Below, piece by piece: positions 1-10,340 of a DNA stretch of 64,000 nucleotides. Location: assembly GCF_904849725.1 (NCBI RefSeq), contig NC_058518.1:512293225-512357224 (forward strand), written 5' to 3'. The number at the start of each line of letters is the position of its first letter. The stretch's first letter is position 1. Source of the stretch: Hordeum vulgare subsp. vulgare (Eukaryota; Streptophyta; Magnoliopsida; Poales; Poaceae). The position numbers were made by a program, and so were the translations under genes. The notes beneath the pieces were generated by a model. The model did not search any database and had not been told where the DNA came from. It worked only from the letters and a program-made list of their open reading frames with translations.

Positions 1-669
1 GGAGAATCATGTGATGGACGAGACCCAAACTTTAAACGTAGCATATGTGATCGTGTCATTTTGTTGCTATTGTTTTCTGCATGTCAAGTATTCATTCCTA
101 TGACCATGAGATCATGTAACTCAATGACACCGGAGGAATACCTTGTGTGTATGAAACATCGCAACGTTACTGGGTGACTATAAAGATACACTACAGGCAT
201 CTCCGAAGGTGTCCGTTGAGTTAGCATGGATCAAGACTAGGATTTATCACCCCGTGTGACGGAGGGGTATCTCGGGGCCCACTCGGTAATACAACATCAC
301 ATACAAGCCTTGCAAGCAATGTGACTAAAGAGTTAGTCACGGAATCTTGTATTATGGAACGAGTAAAGAGACTTGCTCGTAACGAGATTGAAATAGGTAT
401 GGGGATACCGACGATCAAATCTCGGGCAAGTAAAATACCGAAGGACAAAGGAAATGATGTACGGGATTGTTTGAATCCTTGACATAGAGGTTCAACCGAT
501 AAGATCTTCGTAGAATATGTAGGGTCCAATATGGACGTCCAGGTCTCGCTATTGGATATTGACCGGAGAGTGTCTCAAGTAATGTCTACATAGTTCTCGA
601 ACCCGCAGGGTCTGTACACTTAAGGTTCGGTGACGTTTATGTATAGTTGAGTTATAGGTGCTGGTGACC
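1..669 (+). repeat. Copia LTR fragment, left edge of window
   Basis: This stretch aligns by eye with the middle of the Copia LTR at 37631-39457: shared blocks include the CTCGGGGCCCACTCGGTAA and CGAACCCGCAGGGTCTG segments in the same order. It is clearly more diverged than the two LTRs of that element. It stops abruptly at 669, where a Gypsy LTR begins, so it is an older copy interrupted by a later insertion and also cut by the window edge. The small open frame on its minus strand is a chance frame seen in every copy of this LTR. Confidence 0.8.
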
Positions 670-1214
670 TGATACGTCTCAAACGTATCTATAATTTTTG
701 ATGGTTTCATGCTGTTATCTTGTCAACTTTGGATGTTTTATATACCATTTATATCTTTTTTGGGACTAACTTATTAATTCAGTGCCAAGTGCCAGTTCCT
801 GTTTTTCTGTGTTTTTGACTCTTTTCAGATCTGATTTTGGAACGGAGTCCAAATGGAATAAAATCCCCGAAATAAATTTTTCCAGAACAGAAGAAGATCG
901 GGGGGCTTGAGGGCCATGGCCGGGGGCCCACAGGGAGCGCACAAACCCTATTGCCGCGGCCAGGGGGGCTGCGGCAACCAGGCTTGTGGCCTCCCTGGCG
1001 CTTCCCTGCCCAAGCTCTTTGGCCTATAAATTCCCTAAAATCGCAGAAAAATCAGGGCATCCACGAAAACACTTTTCCGCCGCCGCAAGCTTCCGTTTCC
1101 GCGAGATCTCATCTGGAGACCCTTCCCGGTGCACTGTCGAAGGGGACTTTGGAGTTGGAGGGCTTCGACATCAACATCATCGCCTCTCCAATGACTCGTG
1201 AGTAGTCCACTTCA
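670..1214 (+). repeat. Gypsy LTR 5' part (Sabrina/WHAM-like)
   Basis: Begins with TGATACGTCTC, the start typical of several Triticeae Gypsy LTRs and shared with the element at 14037. It contains a GGGCCCACAGG-type GC-rich block and a TATA-like GCCTATAAATTCCC near 1020, consistent with LTR promoter sequence. It is followed near 1215 by CACTA transposase sequence, so its 3' part is missing. The exact junction is uncertain by about 20 bases. Confidence 0.6.
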
Positions 1215-1464
1215 GACCTACGAGTCCGTCTTCTTCTTCATTGTGTTCCATTGCGGTATCAGCATACTCAGGGAACATAGATCGGTAGTTGTCATCATCG
1301 TTCTCTTCTTCTTCATCGTCGTCTTCCATCATAACCCCTCTTTCTCCGTGCTTGGTCCAAACATTATAGCCCGACATAAAACCGGACCGAAGCAGGTGGC
1401 TCTGAATGACTCTTGAGGAAGTGTAATCCTTCTCATTCCGACATTCAACACATGGACAAAACAT
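1215..1464 (-). pseudogene. CACTA transposase N-terminal fragment (transposase-associated domain)
   Basis: The minus-strand frame carries CPCVECRNEKDY, a track of HLLRSGFMSGYNVWTKHGE, then an acidic DDDEEEENDDDN segment and MFPEYADTAM. This matches the cysteine-containing transposase-associated domain that precedes the TNP2-type transposase of plant CACTA elements; a sister copy of the same exon lies at 13708-14004. Only this part of the gene is present, so it cannot make a transposase. Upstream sequence in the same orientation (1465-1650) is probably the start of the same exon with frame damage. Confidence 0.75.
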
Positions 1465-1886
1465 ATAGCCACCACCATGCTTGTTCGCATCGGCTGCATC
1501 TCAAAAAGAATGCACGCCTTCTGTGTAAGCGGTTGTGCGTCGATCACCGTACATCCATGGATGGCTCATCTGTGTTATACGACAGTATATCAAATACAAT
1601 CACGATCCTAAAAACTAGTGCCGCACGGTCTAAACGAGGAAATATAGTTGCTAACCTTTTAGAATAAGTAGAAATAAAGAGGAAGAGGTTTAAGCGTGGC
1701 TCAGGCATCTCATATCGTAGTTGTGTTCGGTGAACTGAAGCGGCATCGCTCTAACATACATTTCAACAAACACCTCTAGTGCATGAAAAAAAATGAAGAG
1801 CTAGCACACACCCACACTCTTCCATCCAAGAAAAATGCAAGGAAGACGGGAGAGGGGGGCTGTGCTATATATAGGCAGAGGACTTT

Positions 1887-2090
1887 AGTCCCGGTTTGAG
1901 ACACAAACCGGGACTAAAGGTGGCGCACATGCCGGGTGCAGCCCGCATAGCCCTTTAGTCCCGGTTTGGACACAAACCGGGACTAAAGGCTCCTTACGGG
2001 CCGGGACTAAAGGCTCGAGGGAGGCATTGCGATTTGGGGCGACGTGGCCTGACCTTTAGTCCCGGCCCAGAGGCAGGCCGGGACTAAAGG
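1887..2090. repeat. CACTA subterminal inverted repeats
   Basis: Five to six copies of TTTAGTCCCGG or its complement CCGGGACTAAA, paired as short hairpins (for example 1887-1920 and 1951-1988). Such repeats bind the transposase accessory protein in studied CACTA systems. The same word marks the other CACTA ends in this window. Confidence 0.8.
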
Positions 2091-2102
2091 GTCCCACTAG
2101 TG

Positions 2103-2160
2103 AGTGTTTAGATTACTAAAGTAGTGTTCTAAATGCTCTTATATTAGTTTACGGAGGAAG
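2103..2160. mobile_element. Stowaway MITE, right half
   Basis: Ends in TTAGTTTACGGAGGAAG followed by TA, the inverted CTCCCTCCGTAAACTAA end typical of Tc1/mariner Stowaway MITEs in grasses. The left half is missing where the CACTA terminus abuts. Confidence 0.7.
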
Positions 2161-3039
2161 TACTACATAAGTCAAACATCATACTCTATACTTCAGTCAA
2201 CCTCACGAAGCTTTCTTGCCCTAATTACCATTGGGATAAAGAGTGATTTCAAAAATTTAATAAAACTGTACATACTCCATCGTATCCATACAAATGGAAG
2301 ACATACTTCATACTTTCATAATCTATATGACAGTGAGTATATATTCTACTTTATCCAGAGTATATAGTACGTATAACATATCTGCGAGAGAATCTGTATT
2401 GAGACCATTGGGTGTACGAAGTAGGTATACAGTAGAATATGCATGGAATATTTGTTGGTGCAGCGCAAGTCACGCTAGCTAGCTAACCATTATCCGATTG
2501 CTCAAAAAATAAGCTAGCACTTATCCACGTTATGAGATGCGGTGCATACAGCCGGACTGCTAGCGTATCGTTCAACAAACTGTGGACGACCAGGCCATTA
2601 TTTAATTAAAAATTAGTTACAGTAAAATGTTAATGGATCACTTGGATCCACTAACCCGTTTGGTGGGAGCACACGTGGCAGAAAGATAAATAGGTGGTAA
2701 CTATCATTGCTTGTAGATAAAATTTGTCATCCTACCATCCAGGAATAGTTACCCCACATGTTTAATATACTACCATGCGGGACTATATATACTAATTTAT
2801 CATTTTAATTATGTTCATGTACTGTATACAATATTTTTCAAAGTGAGTTACATGAAAAAATTACAAGTTGATCCATAGTTTTTATTATATTTATGAAATA
2901 CATATATATTTGTATGTATAAAAAAGAGCATACACAAAATATGATACATACTACCAAAAAACAGTATATATACTACCTAAACATAATTATATACTACATA
3001 CTACGCATACATACTCTCCAATTTAATACATACTACATA
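2161..3039. other. AT-rich sequence, no gene seen
   Basis: AT-rich DNA with many ATACATACT-like words and no convincing reading frame. A phrase near 2692-2725 (GTGGTAACTA followed by GTAGATAAAAT) recurs in altered form at 3220-3252, on the other side of the Stowaway MITE, which suggests a degenerate repeat pair. Confidence 0.5.
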
Positions 3040-3199
3040 CTCCCTCCGTTCCTAAATATAAGTCTTTTAAGAGATTTCACTAGAGGTCTACATATGGAGT
3101 AAAATAAGTGAATCTATAGTCTAAAGTATGTCTATATACATCCGTATGTAGTTTACTAGTGAAACCTCTACAAAGACTTATATTTAGGAACGGAGGGAG
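3040..3199. mobile_element. Stowaway MITE, complete (160 bp)
   Basis: Perfect-looking terminal inverted repeats starting CTCCCTCCGTTCCTAAAT and ending with its complement, flanked by TA on both sides (3038-3039 and 3200-3201). Size, ends and TA duplication fit a Tc1/mariner Stowaway MITE. Confidence 0.92.
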
Positions 3200-3256
3200 T
3201 ACAACATACAAAACGCAAGTGGTGATAACTACCACCGGTGGTAGATAAAATTAGTC

Positions 3257-3278
3257 ATATATATATATATATATATAT
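3257..3278. repeat. AT dinucleotide microsatellite
   Basis: Eleven AT units in a row. Confidence 0.9.
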
Positions 3279-3444
3279 GGTCGTACGAGATATTTTATGA
3301 TATACGTCCTACGAGAAATTCTATGATATATGTACCAAATTCTATGATATGTTTGAAATGGGAAACAATTAAATAGAAAACAGAAAATGAAAAAAAAACA
3401 ATAAATCCCAAAATCCCAAAACCCCAAACCCCAAATCACATAAT

Positions 3445-3638
3445 CCTTTAGTCCCCGTTGGTGTTACCAACCGGGACTAAAGGTCCCTTCCCCTGGCACA
3501 CTCTGACAGCCACATGAAAGGGATTTAGTACCGTTCATGATAAACAGGGACTAAAGAGGGGGGGGAGGGGGGGGCTTTAGTCCCAAGTTAATAGTCCCGG
3601 TTGGAGAACCGGGACTATAGCCCCTTTTTCTACTAGTA
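3445..3638. mobile_element. CACTA right terminus fragment
   Basis: Contains paired TTTAGTCC..GG / CCGGGACTAAAGG blocks and ends in CCCCTTTTTCTACTAGTA, close to the complement of the common grass CACTA terminus (CACTACTAGAAAAAGGG). A G-run (3559-3573) lies inside. No matching left terminus or coding region was found, so this is a short deletion derivative or a remnant. Confidence 0.6.
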
Positions 3639-3664
3639 ATCCATCATATATATAACCAAATCTC

Positions 3665-4200
3665 CTACACGCCCCTCAATCTAAGGGGACAACATGGACG
3701 AGCGTAAAGGTTCAGCTTGTAATCTCCTACACGCCGCGCTGCAGGAACATACACACCACTAGGGATATTTTGACAAAAAATTCTCTAAATTCGAAACATG
3801 TAGTGTCTAATTCATCATATCATAATCTGCTTCACATGAGTATGGACTTGTCTTGTATTGTGCTCGAACACCATAGGCTAACTTGGAAATCAAGCAATGG
3901 AAATAAACTGATCTGGACTCTGTATAATTGATCTTACCTTTTACATCTCGGCAAATATGAGAACTACCAAAACAACATAAACTATATATATGATGGCTTC
4001 TGTGCTTGAGCCCCCTTTTTGGCTATAACTTTGCTCCGCCCGGTGGCCCCCTAACCTAACCCGCATAAACAAAGAAAATTCGATGATCCGGCCAGCCTAG
4101 TTAGAGGTAATAACACCGGTGGTGTTCAAATTTATCGTCGATGTTTGTTAAATTTGTGGTCAAGGTTGAACATAAAATACCAAGGGACCTAGATTGATCG
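3665..4200. repeat. Dispersed repeat R, copy 1
   Basis: A segment of about 480 bp found again at 10341-10820 and in shortened form at 7063-7308. Shared landmarks include TCAGCTTGTAATCTCCTAC, CTTCACATGAGTATGGACTT and GATCCGGCCAGCCTAGTT, in the same order and orientation. In this copy and at 7063 it runs into the right half of the MITE seen whole at 6484-6717. It has no coding signature; its positions around the RNase locus suggest local duplication. Confidence 0.75.
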
Positions 4201-4514
4201 AAAAGTTTGTGGCTCCACGAGCAGCATCGCCCATAGCAACCCAAATGAACGCTCGAGAATCACTGAACAACGGTGGTCCTTCTCTGATGGCAGGATAATA
4301 AGATAAGATCTCGTTGTCGCCGTCGTTGTGGACCAGAGGGGTCAGCTGGGAGCAGTGGCGCACCGCGCCAAACAAACGGAGTGTTGATGGGGGAATTGTT
4401 TGCAAATTTTGTTCCCATTTAGGTCGTCATATTCTACCGTAAGGTTTACTCATGGTATATGATCCACCTACATAGTTCATATACTACTAGAATCGCCTTT
4501 TGTCCTGAGTTCCA
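4201..4514. other. No gene seen
   Basis: A minus-strand frame of 81 codons at 4160-4405 shows no family motif. Nothing else stands out. Confidence 0.4.
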
Positions 4515-4890
4515 ATTCTTCGTTGAGTGTATTCTGTCGGGCACTCAATGAATTTCTATCTGCCGAGTTTGATCCGAACATGAACTCGGCAATAATTCAT
4601 AACTCGGCAAAGCAGTGTCATTTGCCAGCTTCTCACGAAAAACGACTCAGCAAACAAAAAAACCCGGTGAAAAAAATAGTTTGCCGAGTTCCCGATAGAA
4701 ACAACTCGGCGAAAATTGACATGGCCACGTCTGGTAGCAATGGACGGAGCCGTGACGGCGGCCTTCGTTTGCCGGGTTTTGACTAACAGAAACTCACCAA
4801 ACATTTTCCTATTTTTATTTTCTTAATTGGAATGACAGGTGTCATATATATATGTGGAGCTATTGATAGAAAGAACTCGGCAAACTTATG
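4515..4890. repeat. TGCCGAGTT / AACTCGGCA inverted repeat cluster
   Basis: At least eight copies of TGCCGAGTT, AACTCGGCA or one-base variants occur in both orientations. Dense inverted copies of this word are characteristic of subterminal regions of a grass CACTA family different from the TTTAGTCCCGG family. No terminus was found, so it is annotated as a remnant. Confidence 0.5.
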
Positions 4891-5159
4891 ACCTTGGACT
4901 TGTGTTTAGTGTCACCTCACCACTTGAGGAGCGACCGGACTAGGTTAAATTGCCTCCTCTTCCAGAACCAGTAAACTATGTTGGTCATTGTACCTTTGTG
5001 GAAGATATGACTATCCCTATGAAGCTTCTCTGCCTAACATAAGCTGATCTAATATGCTTATGATGGTCAGATAAGTTTCACAGCGACACTTTATATCTTC
5101 ACGAAGGGAGCATTACTTACCACTTGGCTCTTTTTTGATACTGAACTTCCGGGTCGTTC

Positions 5160-5925
5160 TTGTTTTATCCGCACCATTTCATTAAGCTCCATGGTGCTCG
5201 ACTTTTTTTTTAATCATTGCATCAAGTTTCGTCGGTCTATACTGTCCGTCTCGGTCGCTCTTGTTTTATCTGACTGCTTCGATTCATACTGCCTGATTCG
5301 GCCGCTCTTCGTTGGTCTATATAATGCCCGTGTCTCGGTCACTCTTGTTGTATCGGGTTGTCCACCCGATGGTTTAAGCAGGGTCTGTGGCACCCACTCG
5401 GATCTCAATTACATGCAGCGCGCGTATCAACGTTTAGCTCACAACTAGGATTTTAGCTACGTACAAACGAAACCAGGCATAACCAGTCACGTTAACTGCC
5501 AACGGACGACGCCCCTCTTTTTTGACTCATTTCGTTAAGCTCTGTCGGTCCATACTGCATGTCTCGGCCGCTCTTGTTTTATCCATTTGATTATTTCATT
5601 GGGCTAGCGCCGTGGTGCTCGGCTCTTTTTTTGAATCATTGCATACACTAAACTTTGTTAGTCCATACAACTCATCTCGGTCGCTCTGGTTTTACCGGGC
5701 TCTCTACCCGATGGTTTGAGCGGGGTCTGTGCCACCCATGCTGGGATCTCAACTACATGCAAAACATGCATATTAACGCTTAGCTCTTTTGAATCATTGC
5801 ATTAAGCTTCATCGGTCTATACTGCCCGCCTGGGTCGCTCTTGTTTTATCGGATTGCTTCGATCCATACCGCCCTACTATTCGGTTGCTCATCGTTGGTC
5901 CATATACTACCAAGCTTTTAAATTC
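5160..5925. repeat. Degenerate tandem repeat, about 3 units
   Basis: The block built around CATTGCATCAAG..CGGTCTATACTG, CTCGGTCGCTCTTGTTTTAT, ACCCGATGGTTT and GATCTCAA-TACATGCA recurs starting near 5170, 5520 and 5790, the last unit being truncated. Units differ by many substitutions and indels. Open frames across it are by-products. Confidence 0.6.
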
Positions 5926-6480
5926 AGGCCAATATGGTCGATATATAGGCCGATATATCATTTTCGGTGCTCTACCGATATAAACATTACATATCATCCT
6001 ATATGGACCGAAATGGCTGATATCTGAGCCGATATGTCCATTGACATAGACCGATACATATATGATCAAAAGTTTCTATAAAAAAGTTGCGAAAATAAGA
6101 TTACGCAGTTACAACATCATATTAGCAAACTCACACATGATGTTTTATACATATGCATATAGAACATATTGTTTTATTTTAAAGTAATGATTTTGTGACT
6201 ATTTCCTAATAGTATCTTGACTAACAAGTTAGCAAACTAGGAATCCAAAATTGCTATGCTAAAAAGCATTGACATCATACATTTTGTTTACCTAAATACA
6301 AATTTTATGACTAAGAATAATGAAAAACATTCATGTATCTTTATATCACCTGATATCCGACATTTTGAAAAAAAATCCTCTGATAATCTATATATCGTCC
6401 GATATATCACCTGATATCCGACATCTGATATGTTGAAGCCAAACTGAAATGAACTTGATATCCCATATTTTGAACCTTGA
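5926..6480. repeat. CGATAT/GATATC-rich repeat block
   Basis: Words such as GGCCGATATAT, ACCGATAT, CCTGATATCCGACAT and CGTCCGATATATCACC recur at both ends (5935-6060 and 6345-6440) around a plain AT-rich centre. It looks like a remnant of an unidentified repeat. Confidence 0.4.
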
Positions 6481-6483
6481 TTA

Positions 6484-6717
6484 CTACCTCCGTCCTGGTT
6501 TATTAGTCTCCCTCGTATTTAGCATTATATTTTAACCATGATTTTAACTAATAAAAATATATAATATACATAGCAAAAAATGATATCATCAGAAACTATG
6601 TACAAATACGAGTTCAATGATATAATTTTTTAGTGACATGCATTAATATTTTGTTAGTTAAATTTGTGATCAAATCAGAAAACAAAATATGAAGGAACCA
6701 ATAAACCAGAATCAAGG
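6484..6717. mobile_element. Stowaway-like MITE (234 bp)
   Basis: Left end CTACCTCCGTCCTGGTTTAT and right end ATAAACCAGAATCAAGG are imperfect inverted repeats, flanked by TA at 6482-6483 and 6718-6719. The interior is AT-rich and non-coding. A related right half occurs at about 7225-7308. Confidence 0.75.
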
Positions 6718-6756
6718 TAATACAGTATTATTCATGAAAGTGTTACAGACCGACTC

Positions 6757-6802
<46 letters not shown>
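6757..6802. repeat. TTA trinucleotide microsatellite
   Basis: About fifteen TTA/ATT units in a row; shorter runs follow at 6849-6864 and 7378-7390. They lie in the duplicated 3' flanks of the RNase gene and its truncated copy. Confidence 0.9.
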
Positions 6803-6932
6803 CATATCACATCACTCGCAAGATGAATGTCCGGAAAGGCAAGAACATCATTATTATTATTAATTATTCACTGGAACGCAAGCCACAAGTCGAGGCCCGA
6901 TCTCTACCGATCTGCGGCTGCAGCTCAGTATC

Positions 6933-7062
6933 ACATGGCGGCGCCGGCCATCTCGAATGCTTCAGCGTAGGACACCGAGGACGCGGACTGCTTTAGCATC
7001 CACTTCTTGAAGGGGTGGAAGATGATCTCGTCGGAGCACGTGAACTTTTGCGGTTTCGGGCA
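6933..7062 (-). pseudogene. Truncated tandem copy of RNase T2-like last exon
   Basis: Nearly identical to the 3' end of exon 4 of the gene at 7537-8914. The minus-strand translation keeps CPKPQKFTCSDEI, FHPFKKWMLKQ and AEAFEMAGAAM, then ends at a TGA two codons before the equivalent stop. It breaks off at 7062 inside the coding sequence, where dispersed repeat R begins. The downstream flank (6820-6932) also matches the downstream flank of the full gene, so a whole 3' segment was duplicated. No upstream exons are present. Confidence 0.85.
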
Positions 7063-7308
7063 TAAATTAATCTGGACTCTGTATAATCGATATTACCTTT
7101 TACATCTCCAAATATCAGAACTACCAAAACAACGTAAACTACCTTCCAACCAAACGCACATAAACAAAGAAAAATTGATGATCCGGCCAGCCTAGTTAGA
7201 GGTAATAACACCTGTGGTGTTCAAATTTATCATTGATGTTAGTTAAATTTTTTGTCAAGGTTGAACATAAAATACCAAGGGACCAAAAAACCATAATGGA
7301 TGGAGGTA
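7063..7308. repeat. Dispersed repeat R, copy 2 (shortened), with MITE half
   Basis: Matches 3905-4200 with an internal deletion: TCTGGACTCTGTATAAT, GATCCGGCCAGCCTAGTT and AACATAAAATACCAAGGGACC are shared. The last 85 bases are the right half of the 6484-6717 type MITE. Confidence 0.7.
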
Positions 7309-7536
7309 ACAAGGTATTATTCATGAAAGCGTTACAGATCGACTGAGTAATCAATATTGCGGTACCCTCGGGTTACATTATTATTATTATCACATAACAA
7401 CACGAGCGAGATGAACGTCTGAAGAAGGAAAGAACATAATTCCACGCATATACTAGTACGTATTAATTATTCACTGGAACGCAACCCACAAGACGAGGCC
7501 TGACCGCCTGATCGGCTACCAATCTGCAGCTGTAGC

Positions 7537-8914
7537 TCAGTATCCCATGGCGGCGCCGGCCATCTCAAATGCTTCGGCAAAGGACACCGAGGACGCGGCC
7601 TGCTTTAGCATCCACTTCTTGAAGGGGTGGAAGAGGATCTCGTCGGAGCACGTGAACTTCTGCGGTTTCGGGCACTCGATGAGCGTTTTGGCGTCCTCGG
7701 CCACGCAGATGAAGATCTGGTACAGCTGGAACTTATCGAACGGCCCTTCGCTACACTGGATCAGCGGCGCCACACCGGTGCCCACCTGGATGGCCTTCTT
7801 GATCTTCTCCAAGCTGTACAGGCCAAAGTCGGGCTTGATCCCTGCAATGCATGACGTACTGAATGGTGATGATTTCCTTTCCAGGAAAACGGCGGTCATG
7901 AGCCATGGATGCATGCGTCACCTTTGGAAACGAGGCGAGAGAGGGGGTTGATCTTGCTACGGAGGGCGATGGCGGCTTGGAAGTAAGCCTTGTCGTCAAG
8001 GCCGGAGCAGACGCCGGACGTCTTCCAGGCGCTCTTCCAGCTCTTCTGGCCGTTGTTGCTGGGGCACTTGATGTTGCTCCAGTACTGCCTTAGACCGCTG
8101 ATTTCCAGAATCTGCAGTTAACGCAAAACATTGCATGTGCATCGCAGTGGTAAGAAAAGAATCCGCAAAGCTTTGCATCGATCGGACAGGAAATTTGCAT
8201 TGTTACCTCGTCGGAGTTGAAAGCAAATTAGTTACCTCGTCGGAGTTGAAAGGAGTGCTGCTGCAGCTGGTCTCGGGGGCGTCGGTCGTCGCGTTGAAGA
8301 CAGTAAAGCCCGAGACGTAGAAGTCGGCCGCCGGCACGATGGGGCTCTTGGGCATGCAGCATCCGCCGGTGGTCTGCACACAGTATGCTCCCGGCCACTG
8401 TATCCATGGATTATTACATCACGTGTGAGTCATGTTTTCCAGTGGTGAAATATTCGACTAAGACCTCGACAAACAGGTGGTCCATAAAACCATGCATGTT
8501 CATGCTAATCTGTCAACATCCCTCAAGATGCATGCTGCGTTTCACACATACTAGACGTCCTTGGTGAAGCATATATATGTACAGTGAACAACTGAATGCT
8601 ACTCCCTCCGTTCCTAAATATATAAGTCTTTTTAGAGATTCCACTACGGACTATATACGGATGTGTATAGACATATTTTAGATTGTAGATTCATCCATTA
8701 GACTTCGTATGTCGTAACTAGCATGCATGTGTACAAATTTTGAATAATGTAATACATACAAATAAAAAATGAACAAAAGGCCACTATGTTGTCATGCTTT
8801 GCACGCACATACCATCAAACCAATCTGGTAGTAGATACCAGAATCAGAAACGGCAATGGCAGAGGAAGCTATCAGCATGCCAAGAAGGCACAACAGTGCT
8901 CTCCTGAAAGCCAT
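7537..8914 (-). CDS. RNase T2 / S-like RNase homologue, probably catalytically inactive
   Basis: Four exons on the minus strand: 8813-8914, 8236-8397, 7922-8111 and 7537-7841, all with GT/AG borders and compatible phases, giving 252 residues. The N-terminus (MAFRRALLCLLGMLIASSA) is a signal peptide, so the product is probably secreted or vacuolar. Family features are WPGAYC, paired cysteines, GLRQYWSNIKCPS, KGIKPDFGLYSLEKIKKAI and LYQIFICV. Both active-site histidine motifs of RNase T2 are absent: the HGLWP position reads SGFTVFN and the HEWxKHG position reads SAWKTSGVC. Loss of both histidines is described for a light-expressed barley leaf homologue (rsh1), which this resembles; orthology is inferred. 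Intron 1 carries a MITE fragment, and the exon 2 donor is duplicated. Confidence 0.85.
8202..8252 (-). repeat. 29-bp tandem duplication of exon 2 donor site
   Basis: The exon 2 end plus donor (TTTCAACTCCGACGAG followed by GTAAC) occurs twice, 29 bp apart, giving donors after 8236 and after 8207. Use of the downstream donor would add 29 nt and shift the frame, so the first donor fits the protein. Confidence 0.85.
8602..8715. mobile_element. Stowaway MITE 5' part inside RNase intron 1
   Basis: Begins CTCCCTCCGTTCCTAAAT and keeps the AAGTCTTTTTAGAGATT and GGATGTGTATAGACAT blocks of the complete MITE at 3040, but lacks the right end. Confidence 0.75.
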
Positions 8915-9023
8915 ACCGAAACCTTGCTTGATTTCACTCCTTTCAACGTTTCTCACTAGTGCGCTTATTTGGACACCCAGAAGTGCCTTGGTGAGGACTG
9001 AGGAGTGACTACGGGGGCAAGGG

Positions 9024-9032
9024 TATTTATAG
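9024..9032 (-). promoter_or_regulatory. TATA box of the RNase-like gene
   Basis: Minus-strand CTATAAATA lies 110 bp upstream of the start codon at 8914, in a good position for a short 5' leader. No other convincing core promoter is near. Confidence 0.6.
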
Positions 9033-9060
9033 GACGTTAGGCATGCTTACCTTCATTTCA

Positions 9061-10340
9061 ATTTTTTTTATGGTGCATATATTGTGCCCCATTCTGAGCC
9101 ACCCGTATAAATGATAAGATCTCTCTTTTGGTTAAGATTAACGATCAGATCTCTTAGCAGGGCCGTTGAAGGGCATGTGCCAGCTGTGCGCTCGCCCAGG
9201 GCCTCAATAATCCAAGGGTCCCCAATTTGGGTCCGGGTACATGTATGTATTCGTGTGAAAATTTGAAGTTTTGAGCTAACGTTGCCTCGTCTCCTGGATT
9301 GATTCGATCTATAGATGAAACCTCAGCTGCTGCCAAGTATGTACGTTTCGTGGTCTGGCCAGATTATCGATCTTTTTTGCTTCGAGTTGAATCGATGGCT
9401 CGGTGGCGATAGATTTGCAGTCAGGCAACAGGCGGCACTATACGAGAATTATGAGAGCCGGCTAATGCCGCTGCGCCGTCTGCCATGGTGCCGCCGTGCC
9501 GTGCTGTTCGCAGAACAGCAGAACAGAAGTCCAACCTGTGCCCTACGCTCCTCCCCTCTTCTCCAATTTCGATACACACGGCAAAGATGTATTAAGACTT
9601 CTTAATTCATCATTTACAACAGTTAATTAATATTTTTGGAACATGTTTTATATAGTTGTTGAAGTTCAGAGTTAAAACAAACTAATTATTTTCAATAGTT
9701 CCTCCTCAAAAATCAAGGTTCTATATTTTCTATTGTACTATCTATACAAGGCACAAGGTATATCGATGTCTCCACTCATCCACCGAGAACCCCGCATTGT
9801 CTGCAATAAGGACCACCGTCTTCATCTGCTCAAGAAGCACCCCTTTTCGAGCGTTGAGCCCCCCTGCGCGCGCACCAACGCATGAATTACCTAGTCACTT
9901 TTGCACAGTGATGCCAAATGTCAACCGCACAAAGCACCCTAGAGGGCGCCGACTTTGCCTCCGTCCATCTATGACGAACCGCCTCCGCAAAACCAGGTTG
10001 AAGTAGCCACGCCGGTTCGAAATGGAAGGAAGGTGTTCAAGAATTACACAATAGTTCCTTTTGAACTAGAATTACACAATAGATCCTAATGTGGAGGCAT
10101 CGCCCCTGTAATTCAGTTACCCAGGTACATGCATGTCCTCTGAAAATAAAAACACTTCAATATGGTTTTGGTTTAAAGGACAAAGAGAAAACTCGTTCTG
10201 TACTGACATGAAGCAAACCTCGAGGCAATGGTCGGTCCAGTGTTGGTCTGATCTGGTCACGACATAAACCTCCATCGCAATAAGAACTAGTCGCGGGTTT
10301 ACGAAGATGTTCACAAACTCCACACAAACAACACGCCAAC
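9061..10340. other. No recognised gene
   Basis: Short frames at 9315-9605 (+), 9797-10006 (+) and 10117-10347 (-) show no family motif, splice pattern or codon signal that I can support. The block 9150-9600 has the GC content and cysteine-poor composition of a decayed coding remnant but was not identified. Confidence 0.4.

Larger units (their letters stand above)
1215..2102 (-). mobile_element. CACTA transposon, truncated terminal part
   Basis: Read on the minus strand this begins with the terminus CACTAGTGGGAC (2102 down to 2091), then several inverted TTTAGTCCCGG / CCGGGACTAAA subterminal repeats, then the first transposase exon. This is the standard order of a CACTA (En/Spm) 5' end. The rest of the element is absent; the left side abuts a Gypsy LTR fragment. 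The terminus sits directly against half of a Stowaway MITE, so the CACTA probably inserted into that MITE. Confidence 0.75.

Noticed and set aside
9154..9605. Possible decayed gene next to the RNase promoter
   Set aside because: No recognisable motif, splice structure or consistent frame.
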